Shown: positions 31,643-41,337, numbered from the stretch's first letter. The stretch is 64,000 nt of DNA from Nonomuraea polychroma (GCF_004011505.1 NZ_SAUN01000001.1:2170001-2234000), one strand, 5' to 3'. Numbers and translations are program-made. The notes: generated by a model not told the origin, from the letters alone.

Positions 31643-32173
31643 ATGTTGGAGCTGGCGATACTGGGCTTCCTCAGAGACCGGCCGTTACACGGATACGACC
31701 TGCGGAAACGTGTGGCGGCCCTGATGGGGCACGTGCGCCCGGTGGCCGACGGCACGCTCTACCCGGCGATCAAACGCATGGCCGCGGCCGGATGGCTGAT
31801 CAGGAAGGACGAGCCCGGGATGGCCGCCGCGCCGCGGCGCACGCTCTACCTGACGGACGAGGGGCGCGAGGAGCTGGAGCGGCGGCTGCGGGAGCCGGAC
31901 GACCTCGACATCAGCGATGAGAACCGGTGGTTCACGCTGCTGGCGTTCCTCCGCCATCTGGGCGAGCCGGACGCGCAGGCGGTCGTGCTGCGGCGGCGGC
32001 TGGCGTTCCTGGAGGAGCCGACCAGTTTCTTCTATGACGGGGATCGGCCGATGGGGGCAGAGGAGTTCGGGGATCCGTTCCGGCAGGGGCTGCTGACCAT
32101 CGCCCACGCCACGAGCCAGGCCGAGCTGGCCTGGCTCCGCGCCACCATCGAGTCCCTTGAGGGCTCCCGTTGA
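31643..32173 (+). CDS. PadR-family transcriptional regulator
   Basis: About 176 residues. The winged helix is MLELAILGFLRDRPLHGYDLRKRV ... GTLYPAIKRMAAAGWLIRKDE ... RRTLYLTDEGREELERRL, the standard PadR signature; the rest is the C-terminal dimerisation helix region (ESLEGSR end). Start is ATG 31643; ATG 31631 is also in frame. Divergent from the alpha/beta hydrolase, which it probably represses until an effector such as a phenolic compound binds. Confidence 0.88.
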   Translation: MLELAILGFLRDRPLHGYDLRKRVAALMGHVRPVADGTLYPAIKRMAAAGWLIRKDEPGMAAAPRRTLYLTDEGREELERRLREPDDLDISDENRWFTLLAFLRHLGEPDAQAVVLRRRLAFLEEPTSFFYDGDRPMGAEEFGDPFRQGLLTIAHATSQAELAWLRATIESLEGSR

Positions 32174-32180
32174 CGGTGCG

Positions 32181-33065
32181 TCACCGGGAGATTCCTGCCT
32201 CGGTACGCAGGAGTGCGGCCAAAGCCTCCGGGTCCGCCGCTGCGACGCCCTTGGCGGCGAACCAGGTGGCGACGTTGCGGGCGTCGCGGTCCAGGAACGA
32301 CGGCCCGGCCGGATGGGCGATGACGTCCACGATCTGCGGCAGGTCGATGATCACCAGCCTGCCGTCGTGGACCAGCAGGTTGTACGGGGACAGGTCGCCG
32401 TGGGCGAGGCCCTCGCCGGCCAGCGTGACCATGGCCTCGACCAACTGCTTCCACAGGTCATTCAGGCCGTCGGACACCTGGGCGAGGCGAGGGGCCGCGT
32501 ACCCGTCCGGAGACCCGATGAACTCCTGCAGGATCTCCGTCCCCACGATCTGGACCGGGTAGGGCACCGGAATGCCCAGCTCCCACAGCCTGCACAACGC
32601 CCCGAACTCGGCCACCGCCCACTGGCCGGCGATCGCCTGCCTGCCGAACGCGGTGCGGTTGGCCATGGCCCGGTTCATGCGGTCGTCGCGGGTCCTGCGG
32701 CCTTCCAGGTAGCCGGAGTCGCGGTGGAAGAGGCGATGCTCGGCCGAGCGGTATCGCTTGGCGGCCAGCAGGCACACCCGGTCCGTGCCCGGCACGCCGC
32801 GCGAGATCAGATGGACGTCGGCTTCCTTGCCGGTCTTGAGCACGCCGTGCTCGGTGTCGACGGCAGCCAGGTCGGTGACCAGCCAGTGGGGGTACGGCCT
32901 GGGGCCCTTCTCGGTGGGCGTGCTCTGGTCCCAGGTGGACCAGCGGTCACCCTCGGGCGGGCCGTCGTCGGCGATGGTGGTGTCGGGAGTGCTCTCCAGC
33001 CATTCGAGGTCGTCGGCGTCGAGGGCGTACTTGCCACGGCGGCGGTGCTGTGAGTGCTTCGGCAC
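32181..33065 (-). CDS. RIO1-type atypical serine kinase
   Basis: A 294-residue RIO kinase. Motifs: nucleotide loop LKTGKEADVHLISRG, catalytic loop GLAHGDLSPYNLLV (with Asp and Asn), metal loop VIIDLPQIVDV (IDLPQ replacing DFG). N-terminal 50 residues are charged and basic (KHSQHRRRGKYALDADDL), probably RNA-interacting or disordered. Bacterial RIO1-like proteins exist in many actinobacteria and their targets are unknown. GTG at 33065 is the start. Only eight bases separate its stop from that of the PadR gene on the other strand. Confidence 0.85.
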   Translation of the reverse strand: MPKHSQHRRRGKYALDADDLEWLESTPDTTIADDGPPEGDRWSTWDQSTPTEKGPRPYPHWLVTDLAAVDTEHGVLKTGKEADVHLISRGVPGTDRVCLLAAKRYRSAEHRLFHRDSGYLEGRRTRDDRMNRAMANRTAFGRQAIAGQWAVAEFGALCRLWELGIPVPYPVQIVGTEILQEFIGSPDGYAAPRLAQVSDGLNDLWKQLVEAMVTLAGEGLAHGDLSPYNLLVHDGRLVIIDLPQIVDVIAHPAGPSFLDRDARNVATWFAAKGVAAADPEALAALLRTEAGISR

Positions 33066-33335
33066 GGTGGGATTGCTCCAGGTGTGAGACCCACCGGCAC
33101 GTCGATCAGATCAATGAGCATGCGGTGGGAAGGAATGAGGACGCGGAAAACGGCACGCGAACAGTCGTCGTCACGGTCTCACCCTCCCTTCGCATCGCGG
33201 TAAGCGATCAACGTGGCCGAGTATGCCGAGGCACGTCTCCATGCCGCAACCGAATATTCGCCGGCCGACCCGAGGGAAAGCCGGCCGGCCGATATTGCGA
33301 TGCGGTCGGTGCTGGGCGCCTTGTAGCGTGCGGGC

Positions 33336-33896
33336 ATGCGACGCTGCGGGGTGTGTGGTCACTGGGAGCCGGCCGGGGCGCCTGGCTGTGACCGATGTGC
33401 CGGGCTGGTGGACGAGATCGTCGAGGAGGGTTGGCGGGGCTTTCTCGAGCGCGAGTTCGGCACGGGGGAGCCGCTCGACGAGCGTCTCATTGCCGAAATG
33501 GTCGTCGATGAGCCAGACAAGCATCCGTGGCGGGTGGTCGACGCCGCTTACGACCGCCTGACCTGTGCGGAATGTGGCGGCAGACTCAGCAGGGGCCCGG
33601 CCTCGTGTGCTGCCTGCAACCTGACGAACGGCTTCCGGTATTCGGCCATCGAGATCGATCGTCCAGGTGTTCCACCGGGGAACGAGCACGCGCTGCGGGT
33701 GAACGTGGCGGTGACGCGCAGACCTTACGGGGTCTCGGAGTCCGAAGTGCTGCTGCGGCGGCTGTCGCTGCCCGTCCTGCTCGACGGCCTGCTGCCCACC
33801 AAAGCCCAGGCCCAGGCCACGAAGGCCAAGGCCAATGAGGGCGCCACGGAGGCCGAGCTGGCGGAGTTGGTTTACGGGGAGTGGGGCCGTCTCTAA
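33336..33896 (+). CDS. Zinc-ribbon protein, unknown function
   Basis: A 186-residue protein with two treble-cysteine clusters: CGVCGHWEPAGAPGCDRC (residues 4-21) and CAECGGRLSRGPASCAAC (about 77-94), each CxxC...CxxC, so two structural zinc sites. The C-terminal half (EHALRVNVAVTRRPYGVSESEVLLRRLSLPVLL) is helical and ends with an Ala/Lys-rich part. No family recognised; the alternating ribbons resemble proteins that bind nucleic acid or other proteins. ATG 33336. Convergent with the Uma2 remnant, stops overlapping by four bases. Confidence 0.6.
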   Translation: MRRCGVCGHWEPAGAPGCDRCAGLVDEIVEEGWRGFLEREFGTGEPLDERLIAEMVVDEPDKHPWRVVDAAYDRLTCAECGGRLSRGPASCAACNLTNGFRYSAIEIDRPGVPPGNEHALRVNVAVTRRPYGVSESEVLLRRLSLPVLLDGLLPTKAQAQATKAKANEGATEAELAELVYGEWGRL

Positions 33897-34108
33897 GCCG
33901 GCGGCCACTTCAACGTGAGGTCGATGTCCACGTCGAATCCGATGTTGGTCTGCAGCCGCTTGCTGGTCTGCGGCGACCTCACGATCAGCGACCCATCGAT
34001 CAGCTCGATGTGCCGCGGTGCCTCGGGAGGTAGGTGGTCGAGCATGTCGGCGGTCCAGCCGCCGGGAGGCCCGGGATAAAACCACGTCGGCAAGGTCGTG
34101 CTCACCAC
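33893..34108 (-). pseudogene. Uma2-family endonuclease remnant with internal deletion
   Basis: A 71-residue product whose first 48 residues (LPTWFYPGPPGGWTADML, LPPEAPRHIELIDGSLIV) are the start of a Uma2/DUF820 nuclease (normally about 180-200 residues) and whose last 20 (IGFDVDIDLTLKW) are its end. The central catalytic PD-(D/E)XK part is missing, so it cannot cut DNA. The join keeps the frame. GTG 34108 with GAGGAGG upstream. Uma2 genes are multi-copy and fast decaying in these genomes. Confidence 0.65.
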
Positions 34109-34158
34109 GCCGCCTCCTCAGCGAACCTCACGTGACGCGTCCATGATGTCACAGTGAG

Positions 34159-34761
34159 TCAGGGGCGGTCTTTGCGTTCCTCCATCGAGCGGCGGTAGAG
34201 CTCGTCGATCTCCTCCAGTGGGTCCGGCGCGCGGCGGCGGGCCTCGATCTCCAGGTCCGTGCGGGAGCTGAGGTCGGCGATGCCCGAGGCCGTGTGGTGC
34301 ACCTGGTCGCCGAGGAGGTCGGCGCGGATGCGGGCGCACATCGCCGTCAGCTTGGCCTGGTGCTCGCGCAGCCGGTCCAGGGTGGCGTGGTCGATGTACG
34401 GCGACACGCGCCGCTGCTGGGCGTACATGCCGAGCTGCCCGTCGTGCACCTCGGCCTGCGCCTCCAGGTCGGCCAGGAGTCGCGGCAGGTCGCCGAGCCC
34501 CCAGCCCTGACGCTGCGCCTGCTCGACGGCCTGGCGGGTGAGCGACACCTCGCGGCGCAGGTCGAGGCGGAGCCGCTCGACCTCGGCGGCGTCACCCGTG
34601 CCCATCGCGTTGACGTGCGTGCTCAGCCGCGTCGCGGCCTCCTTGGCCTTGCCTGCCGCCTTCTTGCCCACCTTGACCAGCAGGTAGACGCCGACGCCCA
34701 TCATCAGCAGCAGGAACGCCAGGATCACTAGCACGATGACCATGAACTCGATCTTCGCCAC
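34159..34761 (-). CDS. Membrane-anchored coiled-coil protein, unknown
   Basis: About 200 residues: one N-terminal membrane segment (MVIVLVILAFLLLMMGVGVYLLV), a Lys/Ala-rich join, and a long helical, probably coiled-coil region (AEVERLRLDLRREVSLTRQAVEQAQRQ; DRLREHQAKLTAMCARIRADL) ending with charged residues (PLEEIDELYRRSMEERKDRP). No family recognised. Type II-like orientation with a cytosolic rod is likely. Start could be GTG 34761 or ATG 34743; both give the same membrane segment. Stands alone between the Uma2 remnant and a divergent SDR gene. Confidence 0.6.
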   Translation of the reverse strand: MAKIEFMVIVLVILAFLLLMMGVGVYLLVKVGKKAAGKAKEAATRLSTHVNAMGTGDAAEVERLRLDLRREVSLTRQAVEQAQRQGWGLGDLPRLLADLEAQAEVHDGQLGMYAQQRRVSPYIDHATLDRLREHQAKLTAMCARIRADLLGDQVHHTASGIADLSSRTDLEIEARRRAPDPLEEIDELYRRSMEERKDRP

Positions 34762-34835
34762 CCCCTGTTGGTGTTGATGCCTAGAGGATAGTGCGCCCGG
34801 GCGGTTCTGGCGCGCGCGACCAAGCAAGCCCTTGA

Positions 34836-35666
<831 letters not shown>

Positions 35667-35669
35667 GTC

Positions 35670-36476
35670 ATGCCGTACGCGGACGTCGGCGACGACATCA
35701 GCCTCTTCTACACCGACGACGGCGGCGGCGACGGGCCGCCGCTGCTGCTCGTGCACGGCTGGGGGACCGACTCGCACCAATGGTCCTGGCACATCGACGC
35801 GCTGGTCGCCGCCGGGCGCCGGGTGATCGCGGCGGACCTGCGCGGTCACGGCTACTCGTCGGTCCCGGAGACGGGCAACACGCCTCGCATGATGGCGGAG
35901 GATCTGAGTGTGCTGCTCGACCGCCTCGGCGTCGCCCAGGTCGTCGCCGTCGGGCACTCGATGGGTGGCCAGGTGGCCTCGATCCTCGCCGTCGAGCACC
36001 CGGACCGGGTGCGCGCGCTCGTCGCCCTCGACCCCGGTTACGGCATGACCGCCGACATCGCCCAGGGATTCCCCACGATGATCGAGGGGCTGCGTGGCGA
36101 GCATCCCCACGCCGCCGCCGAGGCGATCGACGAGTGGTGTACGAACGCCGCCACGCCCGCCGTCATCCGCCGCTGGCACAAGCGCAGGCTGCACGGCATG
36201 CCGCCGCACGTGCTCGTCCAGGCGTTCGAGGCGATGTTCACGGCGCCGGACGCCATCGGGGTGCGGCCGGCCAGCGACGACTACCTGGCACGCAGGCGAT
36301 GCCCGGTGTTGTCGATCTGGGCCGATCCGCGGCGTGCGAACTGGGAGGCGGGCCTGCTCAAGGTGCCGAAGTCGAAGGTCGTGTGCTGGGAAGGCTCCAG
36401 CCATCGGCTGCACGAGGAGCGCCCGGCCGAGTTCGTCCAGCTCGTGGGAGGGTGGCTGCGGAGTCTGCGGGTGTGA
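35670..36476 (+). CDS. Alpha/beta hydrolase, second gene of SDR operon
   Basis: A 268-residue alpha/beta hydrolase. LLLVHGWGTDSHQW gives the oxyanion hole, VVAVGHSMGGQVASIL the serine elbow, VVCWEGSSHRLHEERP the C-terminal histidine. Resembles haloperoxidase/dienelactone or ester hydrolases; the real substrate is unknown. It begins three bases after the SDR stop, and a strong hairpin follows its own stop by two bases, which closes the operon. Confidence 0.88.
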   Translation: MPYADVGDDISLFYTDDGGGDGPPLLLVHGWGTDSHQWSWHIDALVAAGRRVIAADLRGHGYSSVPETGNTPRMMAEDLSVLLDRLGVAQVVAVGHSMGGQVASILAVEHPDRVRALVALDPGYGMTADIAQGFPTMIEGLRGEHPHAAAEAIDEWCTNAATPAVIRRWHKRRLHGMPPHVLVQAFEAMFTAPDAIGVRPASDDYLARRRCPVLSIWADPRRANWEAGLLKVPKSKVVCWEGSSHRLHEERPAEFVQLVGGWLRSLRV

Positions 36477-36477
36477 G

Positions 36478-36508
36478 GAGCCCGGCGGTGCGGACGCCGC
36501 CGGGCCCT
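36478..36508 (+). terminator. Terminator of SDR-hydrolase operon
   Basis: GCCCGGCGG (36480-36488) pairs perfectly with CCGCCGGGC (36497-36505), loop of eight bases, two bases after the stop. Confidence 0.7.
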
Positions 36509-36634
36509 CTGCCGCGTGAGCGTCCTGGGTGGGGGGCCACGGTGACGCGCACACGTCTTGCGGTTGTTCGCTAACCGGGATCACCGTACGAGGCGCGGCA
36601 GGGCCGGCGGATCACCCCGCAGACGGAGAAGGGG

Positions 36635-37240
36635 TCAGCCCGGAGGCTGACTTCGGGCGGCACGGCGGCGGGCGCGGAAACGGCGTACCCTCCTGAACAG
36701 CCACCAGGACAGGACGGCGAGCACCAGCAACGCGACGATCACCAGGATCGGGGCGAAAACCGCGATCAGGCTCATGCCGAGCGACCCGGCGTCCTCCGCC
36801 GTGCTCACCACCGGCGCGCCCACGCCCGCCGTGCCCGCGTTGACCACCGGGCGGGCCGCCGCCTTCATCGCGTGCACGGCCAGGGCCACCATGATGCCCA
36901 GGAGCCATCCCACCCACGGGTTCTCGGTCATCCACGTGGACTTCTCAAGCTCGGCGGCGGCGTTCGTGGCCGAGAACACCACGCCGCCGGAGGCCGGGCG
37001 GATCACGGTCTGGATGGCGTCGTTGACGCTGTCCACGGCAGGGACCTTGTCGAGGACCATCTCCGCGAGCAGCAGCACCGCGATCATCGCGAGCACGCCC
37101 CAGTTGGACAGCCAGGAGTAGCCGTCGGGCAGCTTCACGGCGTCGGTGACGTTCGACAACACGCCCACCACCAGGAGCGGGATGTAGGCGTTCAGGCCGG
37201 CGGCCGTGGACAGGCCCAGACCGGTCAATGCGGCAAGCAT
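36635..37240 (-). CDS. DUF4126 membrane protein
   Basis: A 201-residue membrane protein of the DUF4126 family: LTGLGLSTAAGLNAYIPLLVVG at the N-terminus is its signature, followed by segments at WGVLAMIAVLLLAEMVLDKVPAVDSVNDAIQTVIRP and WVGWLLGIMVALAVHAMKAAARP and a final segment LIAVFAPILVIVALLVLAVLSWWLF with an Arg-rich tail. Five to six membrane passes. Function unknown; found across actinobacteria and proteobacteria. ATG 37240. It follows the choline-kinase-like gene on the same strand, only 19 bases away (37240 to 37260). Confidence 0.85.
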   Translation of the reverse strand: MLAALTGLGLSTAAGLNAYIPLLVVGVLSNVTDAVKLPDGYSWLSNWGVLAMIAVLLLAEMVLDKVPAVDSVNDAIQTVIRPASGGVVFSATNAAAELEKSTWMTENPWVGWLLGIMVALAVHAMKAAARPVVNAGTAGVGAPVVSTAEDAGSLGMSLIAVFAPILVIVALLVLAVLSWWLFRRVRRFRARRRAARSQPPG

Positions 37241-37259
37241 GCCACCAAGTCTGCCCGGC

Positions 37260-38165
37260 CTAATCTGTACGCGCGGCCTCGTCCATGAGGGACGTCAGCT
37301 CGGGCCCGGTGAACTCGGCCACCGCCCGCTCGTACTTCTCCATCCCCCACGACCAGAAGTCGAAGTCGATGCTCTCGTTGGCGCCGTCCTGGATCGAGGC
37401 CCACAACGTCCAGCCGTACTTGGACATGAGGCCGAGCAGCCGGGCCCGGGCGATCTTGTTGCGGAGCCGGCGGCCGTAGTATGCCGTGACGAGCTCCTCC
37501 AGGTGGCCCAGCGGCAGGTCCGACTCGCTCCAGATGTTGCCGAGCTCGAAGCAGGGGTCGTTGTTCCCGGAGTACTCGTAGTCGATCAGCCAGAGGCGCT
37601 CGCCGTCGTCGAGGATGTTGCCCGGCAGCAGGTCGTTGTTGCACGGAACGGTGCCCTCGTACCGCACTTCCAGACATTTCCGGATTTGGGCGACAACGGG
37701 CATGAATTCGAGATATTTCGCAGGAAGTCGGAAGCCGCGGCTCTGGACGATCTCCAGGTAGCGCTGCTGGACGTCGAACATGTCGAAGTCACGCACGAAA
37801 CGTGGCCCGCCGTGCAGCCGCCGGCACGCCTCCGCCACGCGCGGCAGGTTCGCCGGATCCCGCAGGTCGGCCTCCGTGAAGGTTCGCCCCGGCAGGAACC
37901 CCACCACCAGCACGCCGAGCTCGGGCAGGTACGCGTGCACCGGCGCCCCCACCCCGGCGGCCGCCGCCGCGATCGAGTTCGCGTGCTCGGCGTCCCTGTC
38001 GATGGCCAGCATCGCCCCGTCGCTGGCCCAAACGCGCGCCACGTACGCCCCATCGGGTGTGACGACCTTGTAGTTGTGGTTGGTCAGCCCGCCGGGCAAC
38101 TCCTCGACGGTACGGGGCACGCCGGACAGCAGGGGGATACGATCGAGCACCTGGGGCACGGCCAT
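37260..38165 (-). CDS. Choline/ethanolamine kinase-like phosphotransferase
   Basis: A 301-residue APH-fold kinase of the choline/ethanolamine kinase family. GGLTNHNYKVVTPDGAYVARVW is the nucleotide-binding sheet; LVVGFLPGRTFTEADL a family motif; CNNDLLPGNILDD the Brenner catalytic loop (HNDLxxxN with Cys for His); WLIDYEYSGNNDPCFELGN the metal-binding DYEY choline kinase motif. It transfers phosphate to choline, ethanolamine or a related alcohol. Divergent from the dimethylglycine-dehydrogenase-like gene across a palindromic operator, which suggests a shared choline/betaine-type pathway. ATG 38165. Confidence 0.85.
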   Translation of the reverse strand: MAVPQVLDRIPLLSGVPRTVEELPGGLTNHNYKVVTPDGAYVARVWASDGAMLAIDRDAEHANSIAAAAAGVGAPVHAYLPELGVLVVGFLPGRTFTEADLRDPANLPRVAEACRRLHGGPRFVRDFDMFDVQQRYLEIVQSRGFRLPAKYLEFMPVVAQIRKCLEVRYEGTVPCNNDLLPGNILDDGERLWLIDYEYSGNNDPCFELGNIWSESDLPLGHLEELVTAYYGRRLRNKIARARLLGLMSKYGWTLWASIQDGANESIDFDFWSWGMEKYERAVAEFTGPELTSLMDEAARTD

Positions 38166-38194
38166 GCTCGATGCTAGGACGACCCGCGCTAAAC

Positions 38195-38204
38195 GGTCTA
38201 GACC
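38195..38204. promoter_or_regulatory. GGTCTAGACC operator (HutC/DasR-type GntR site)
   Basis: A perfect 10-bp palindrome at the middle of the 69-bp divergent promoter region. It is the core of sites bound by HutC-subfamily GntR regulators (for DasR, TGGTCTAGACCA). TAGCCT at 38222-38227, 17 bases further on, would be the -10 of the dehydrogenase gene and the ATG would be at or next to the transcript start (leaderless). The GntR gene at 40579-41337 is the natural binder. Confidence 0.65.
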
Positions 38205-38234
38205 TTTTACGGCGTGGCGGCTAGCCTCGCGAGC

Positions 38235-40601
38235 ATGAGCGACTCGGCCCGCATCGTGATCATCGGCGGCGGCGTGGGCGGCGCGTCCGTCGCCTACCAC
38301 CTCACCCAGCTCGGCGAGCGCGACGTCGTCGTGCTCGAGCGGGACGAACTGACCAGCGGCTCCACCTTCCACTCCGCCGGGCTCGTCGGCCAGTTGCGCG
38401 CCGACCCCACCCTGACCCGGATGAACCAGTACTCCGTCGAGCTCTACCGCACCCTCGACGCCGGCTGGACCGAATGCGGCGGCATCAAGCTGGCCTCCAC
38501 CCCCGAGCGGATGGCCGAGATCCGGCGCCAGATCGGGTGGGCGCGGACGTTCGGGCTGCCGCTTGAGGAGATCTCGGTGGCCGAGGCCGTGGAGCTGTTC
38601 CCGCTCATGAACCCCGAAGGCGTCGTCGGAGCCGCGTACCTGCCGACGGACGGCCAGATCGACCCGTCCCAGCTGTGCTACGCCCTGGCCGCGCGGGCCC
38701 GCGAGGGCGGCGCCGTCATCCGCACCGGCACCCGGGTGCTCGGCATCGACACCGCGAACGGCCGGGTCACCCGGGTCCGCACCGACCAGGGCGACATCGA
38801 CTGCGAGATCGTGGTCAACTGCGGTGGCATGTTCGCGGCCGAGATCGGCCGCATGGCCGGCGTGCGGGTCCCGATCGTGCCGATGTCGCACCAGTACGTC
38901 GTGACCGACGCCTTCCACGACCACACCGGCCTGCCCACGCTGCGCGACCCCGACCTGCTCGTCTACTACCGGCAGGAGGTGCAGGGCCTGGTCATGGGCG
39001 GCTACGAGCGCACCTGCGCGCCCTGGACGGCCGGCCCCAACACCTACGACGCGGTGCCCGCCGACTTCAACGGCCGCCTGCTGCCCGAGGACTGGCCCCG
39101 GCTCGAGGAGATCTTCGACAACTCCCGGATCCGGGTGCCGGCGATGGCCGACGTCGGCATTCGCAAGCTGATCAACGGGCCCGAGGCGTTCACCCCTGAC
39201 AACGAGTTCTGCCTCGGCGAGACCGAGGTGGCCGGGTTCTTCGTGGCGGCCGGGTTCTGCGCGCACGGCATCGCGGGCGCGGGCGGCATCGGCAAGGTGA
39301 TGGCCGAGTGGATCGTCGAGGGCGAGCCCAGCATGGACCTGTGGCACATGGACGTGCGCCGGTTCGGCCGCCACTACCGCTCGCCGTCGTACACGCTCAA
39401 GCGGGCGGTCGAGAACTACGAGACGTACTACGACATCCGCTACCCCGGGCACGAGCGGTCGGCGGGGCGGCCGCTGCGGGTCTCGCCCGCCTACGGCTGG
39501 CACGCCGCCCACGGGGCCGTCTTCGGGGAGAAGTCGGGCTGGGAGCGGGTCAACTACTACGCGTCGAACGAGGACGGGGGAGGGGAGCGGCCGGCGGGCT
39601 GGGCGGGCCGGTTGTGGTCGCCCGCGATCGGGGTCGAGCACCGGGCCACCCGCACCACGGCGGGGCTGTTCGACGAGAGCTCGTTCGCCAAGATCGAGGT
39701 CACCGGCGCCGGAGCGGCGGAGTTGCTGGAGTGGGTGTGCGACAACCGGGTCGCCCGTGAGGTGGGCGCGGTCACGTACACGCAGGCGCTCAACCGGCGC
39801 GGCGGCATCGAGTGCGACTTCACCGTCACCCGGCGCGGCGAGGAGGAGTTCCTCATCGTCACCGGCACCGCGTTCGGCTCGCACGACCTGGGATGGCTGC
39901 GCAAGCAGGCCGCGCACACCGGCTCCACAGCCAGGATCGCCGACGTGACCGGCCAGTACGCCTGCTTCGCCCTGTGGGGGCCGCGCGCCCGCGACATCGT
40001 CAAGGAGCTGACGCCGGATCCGATGGACTTCCCGTTCATGTCGTCGCGGGAGATCACCGTGGGGGACGTGCCGGTGCTGGCGCTGCGGGTGACGTTCGTG
40101 GGCGAGCACGGCTGGGAGCTCTACTGCTCCAGCGAGTACGGCCTGGCGTTGTGGCAGGCCCTGTGGCGGGCGGGGGAGCCGTACGGGCTGGTGGCCGGCG
40201 GGTACAAGGCCATCGACAGCCTGCGGCTGGAGAAGGGATACCGCGTGTGGGGCGCCGACATCGGGCCGGAGACCACGCCGTACGAGGCAGGGCTGGGGTT
40301 CTGCGTCACATCGGACAAGGACTTCCTCGGGAAGGATGCGCTGGACCCGGTTCCCGGGCGCGAGCTCCGGCGGTTGCGGTGCGTGACGCTGAGCGACCCG
40401 AGGGCCGTGGCGCTCGGCAACGAGCCCGTCCGGCTGGACGGGCGGGTCGTGGCCCGCGTCACCTCCGGCGGCTACGGCTACACCGCCCGCGAGTCCATCG
40501 CCTACGCCTACCTGACGGCCGAGCCGGGGGCCGAGGTGGAGATCGAGGTCGAGGGGGCGTGGGTGCCGGGCACGGTGGTCAAGACCCCGCTGGTCCCGTG
40601 A
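38235..40601 (+). CDS. FAD-dependent dimethylglycine/sarcosine dehydrogenase-like protein
   Basis: A 788-residue two-part enzyme. The N-terminal half is a DAO-type FAD oxidoreductase (IVIIGGGVGGASVAYHLTQLG; STFHSAGLVGQLRADPTLTRM; FFVAAGFCAHGIAGAGGIGKVMAEW); the C-terminal half is an aminomethyltransferase/GcvT-type folate domain (TTAGLFDESSFAKIEVTGAGA; FMSSREITVGDVPVLALRVTFVGEHGWELY; KAIDSLRLEKGYRVWGADI). This is the build of dimethylglycine, sarcosine and related dehydrogenases that oxidise N-methyl groups and pass the one-carbon unit to tetrahydrofolate. The exact amine is not fixed by sequence. ATG 38235 is right after the -10. Its end overlaps the GntR gene by 23 bases. Confidence 0.9.
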   Translation: MSDSARIVIIGGGVGGASVAYHLTQLGERDVVVLERDELTSGSTFHSAGLVGQLRADPTLTRMNQYSVELYRTLDAGWTECGGIKLASTPERMAEIRRQIGWARTFGLPLEEISVAEAVELFPLMNPEGVVGAAYLPTDGQIDPSQLCYALAARAREGGAVIRTGTRVLGIDTANGRVTRVRTDQGDIDCEIVVNCGGMFAAEIGRMAGVRVPIVPMSHQYVVTDAFHDHTGLPTLRDPDLLVYYRQEVQGLVMGGYERTCAPWTAGPNTYDAVPADFNGRLLPEDWPRLEEIFDNSRIRVPAMADVGIRKLINGPEAFTPDNEFCLGETEVAGFFVAAGFCAHGIAGAGGIGKVMAEWIVEGEPSMDLWHMDVRRFGRHYRSPSYTLKRAVENYETYYDIRYPGHERSAGRPLRVSPAYGWHAAHGAVFGEKSGWERVNYYASNEDGGGERPAGWAGRLWSPAIGVEHRATRTTAGLFDESSFAKIEVTGAGAAELLEWVCDNRVAREVGAVTYTQALNRRGGIECDFTVTRRGEEEFLIVTGTAFGSHDLGWLRKQAAHTGSTARIADVTGQYACFALWGPRARDIVKELTPDPMDFPFMSSREITVGDVPVLALRVTFVGEHGWELYCSSEYGLALWQALWRAGEPYGLVAGGYKAIDSLRLEKGYRVWGADIGPETTPYEAGLGFCVTSDKDFLGKDALDPVPGRELRRLRCVTLSDPRAVALGNEPVRLDGRVVARVTSGGYGYTARESIAYAYLTAEPGAEVEIEVEGAWVPGTVVKTPLVP

Positions 40602-41337
40602 CGCCGCTGCGTACGGAGATCCGGACCCGGTCGGGGCGGAACAGGTCGCGCGCGAACTCCACCGGCGTGCCGTCGGCCGCGTAGGCCGTGCGCTCGATCA
40701 GCATGAGCGGCGCACCTGGCGCGATGCCCAGCTCGGCGGCGTCGCCGGGACGGGCGATCACCGGGTCGAGGTGCTCGACCGCGGTGCGCGGCTCCAGGTC
40801 GTAGTGGCCGGCCAGCAGGGTGTAGAGGGAGCCGGTGAGGTCCTGGTCGAGCAGGCCGGGCAGGTGGGGGAAGTAGGAACGCTCGAGCGCCACCGGTGAG
40901 CGCCCGGCCGAGCGCACCCGCACCACCTCGTGCACCGGCGAGCCCGCCTCGACCTCCAGCGCCCTGGCCACCGTGCCCGTCGCGGGCACCGTCCGGGCGG
41001 TCAGGATCCGCGCCTCGGCCCGCAGGTGGGCCCGGCGCATCTGCTCGGTGAAACCGGCCAGGCCGGTCAGGTCGCACTCGATGCGCGGCTCGGCCACGAA
41101 CGCGCCGCCCGTCCTGCCGGGGACTCTGATCAGCACACCGTCGTGCTCCAGGGTCGCCAGGGCCTGCCTGAGCGTCATTCTGCTCACGCCGAGCCGCCCG
41201 GCCAGCTCCCGCTCGCCGGGCAGCCGGTCGCCCGGCGCCAGCTCGCCCCTGTCGATCGACTCGAGCAGCCATCGCTCGATCTGCACGTGCGCGGGGACGC
41301 CGGTGCCGCGCTCCAGCTCAGGCGGGGTACCGACCAC
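40579..41337 (-). CDS. HutC-type GntR regulator (UTRA domain)
   Basis: A 252-residue GntR regulator. The winged helix is LLESIDRGELAPGDRLPGERELAGRLGVSRMTLRQALATLEHDGVLIRVPGRTGGAFV; the C-terminal UTRA effector-binding domain follows (VHEVVRVRSAGRSPVALERSYFPHLPGL; GAPLMLIERTAYAADGTPVEFARDLFRPDRVRI). Start GTG 41337 is chosen; the upstream frame is open but not conserved-looking. It converges on the dehydrogenase gene with a 23-base overlap and probably represses the kinase and dehydrogenase through the GGTCTAGACC site; inference from site type and position. Confidence 0.88.
   Translation of the reverse strand: MVGTPPELERGTGVPAHVQIERWLLESIDRGELAPGDRLPGERELAGRLGVSRMTLRQALATLEHDGVLIRVPGRTGGAFVAEPRIECDLTGLAGFTEQMRRAHLRAEARILTARTVPATGTVARALEVEAGSPVHEVVRVRSAGRSPVALERSYFPHLPGLLDQDLTGSLYTLLAGHYDLEPRTAVEHLDPVIARPGDAAELGIAPGAPLMLIERTAYAADGTPVEFARDLFRPDRVRISVRSGVTGPAGS

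Noticed and set aside
37260..40109. Single 949-codon minus-strand gene
   Set aside because: Only the first-mentioned 906 bases encode the kinase; the rest is antisense to the dehydrogenase gene.
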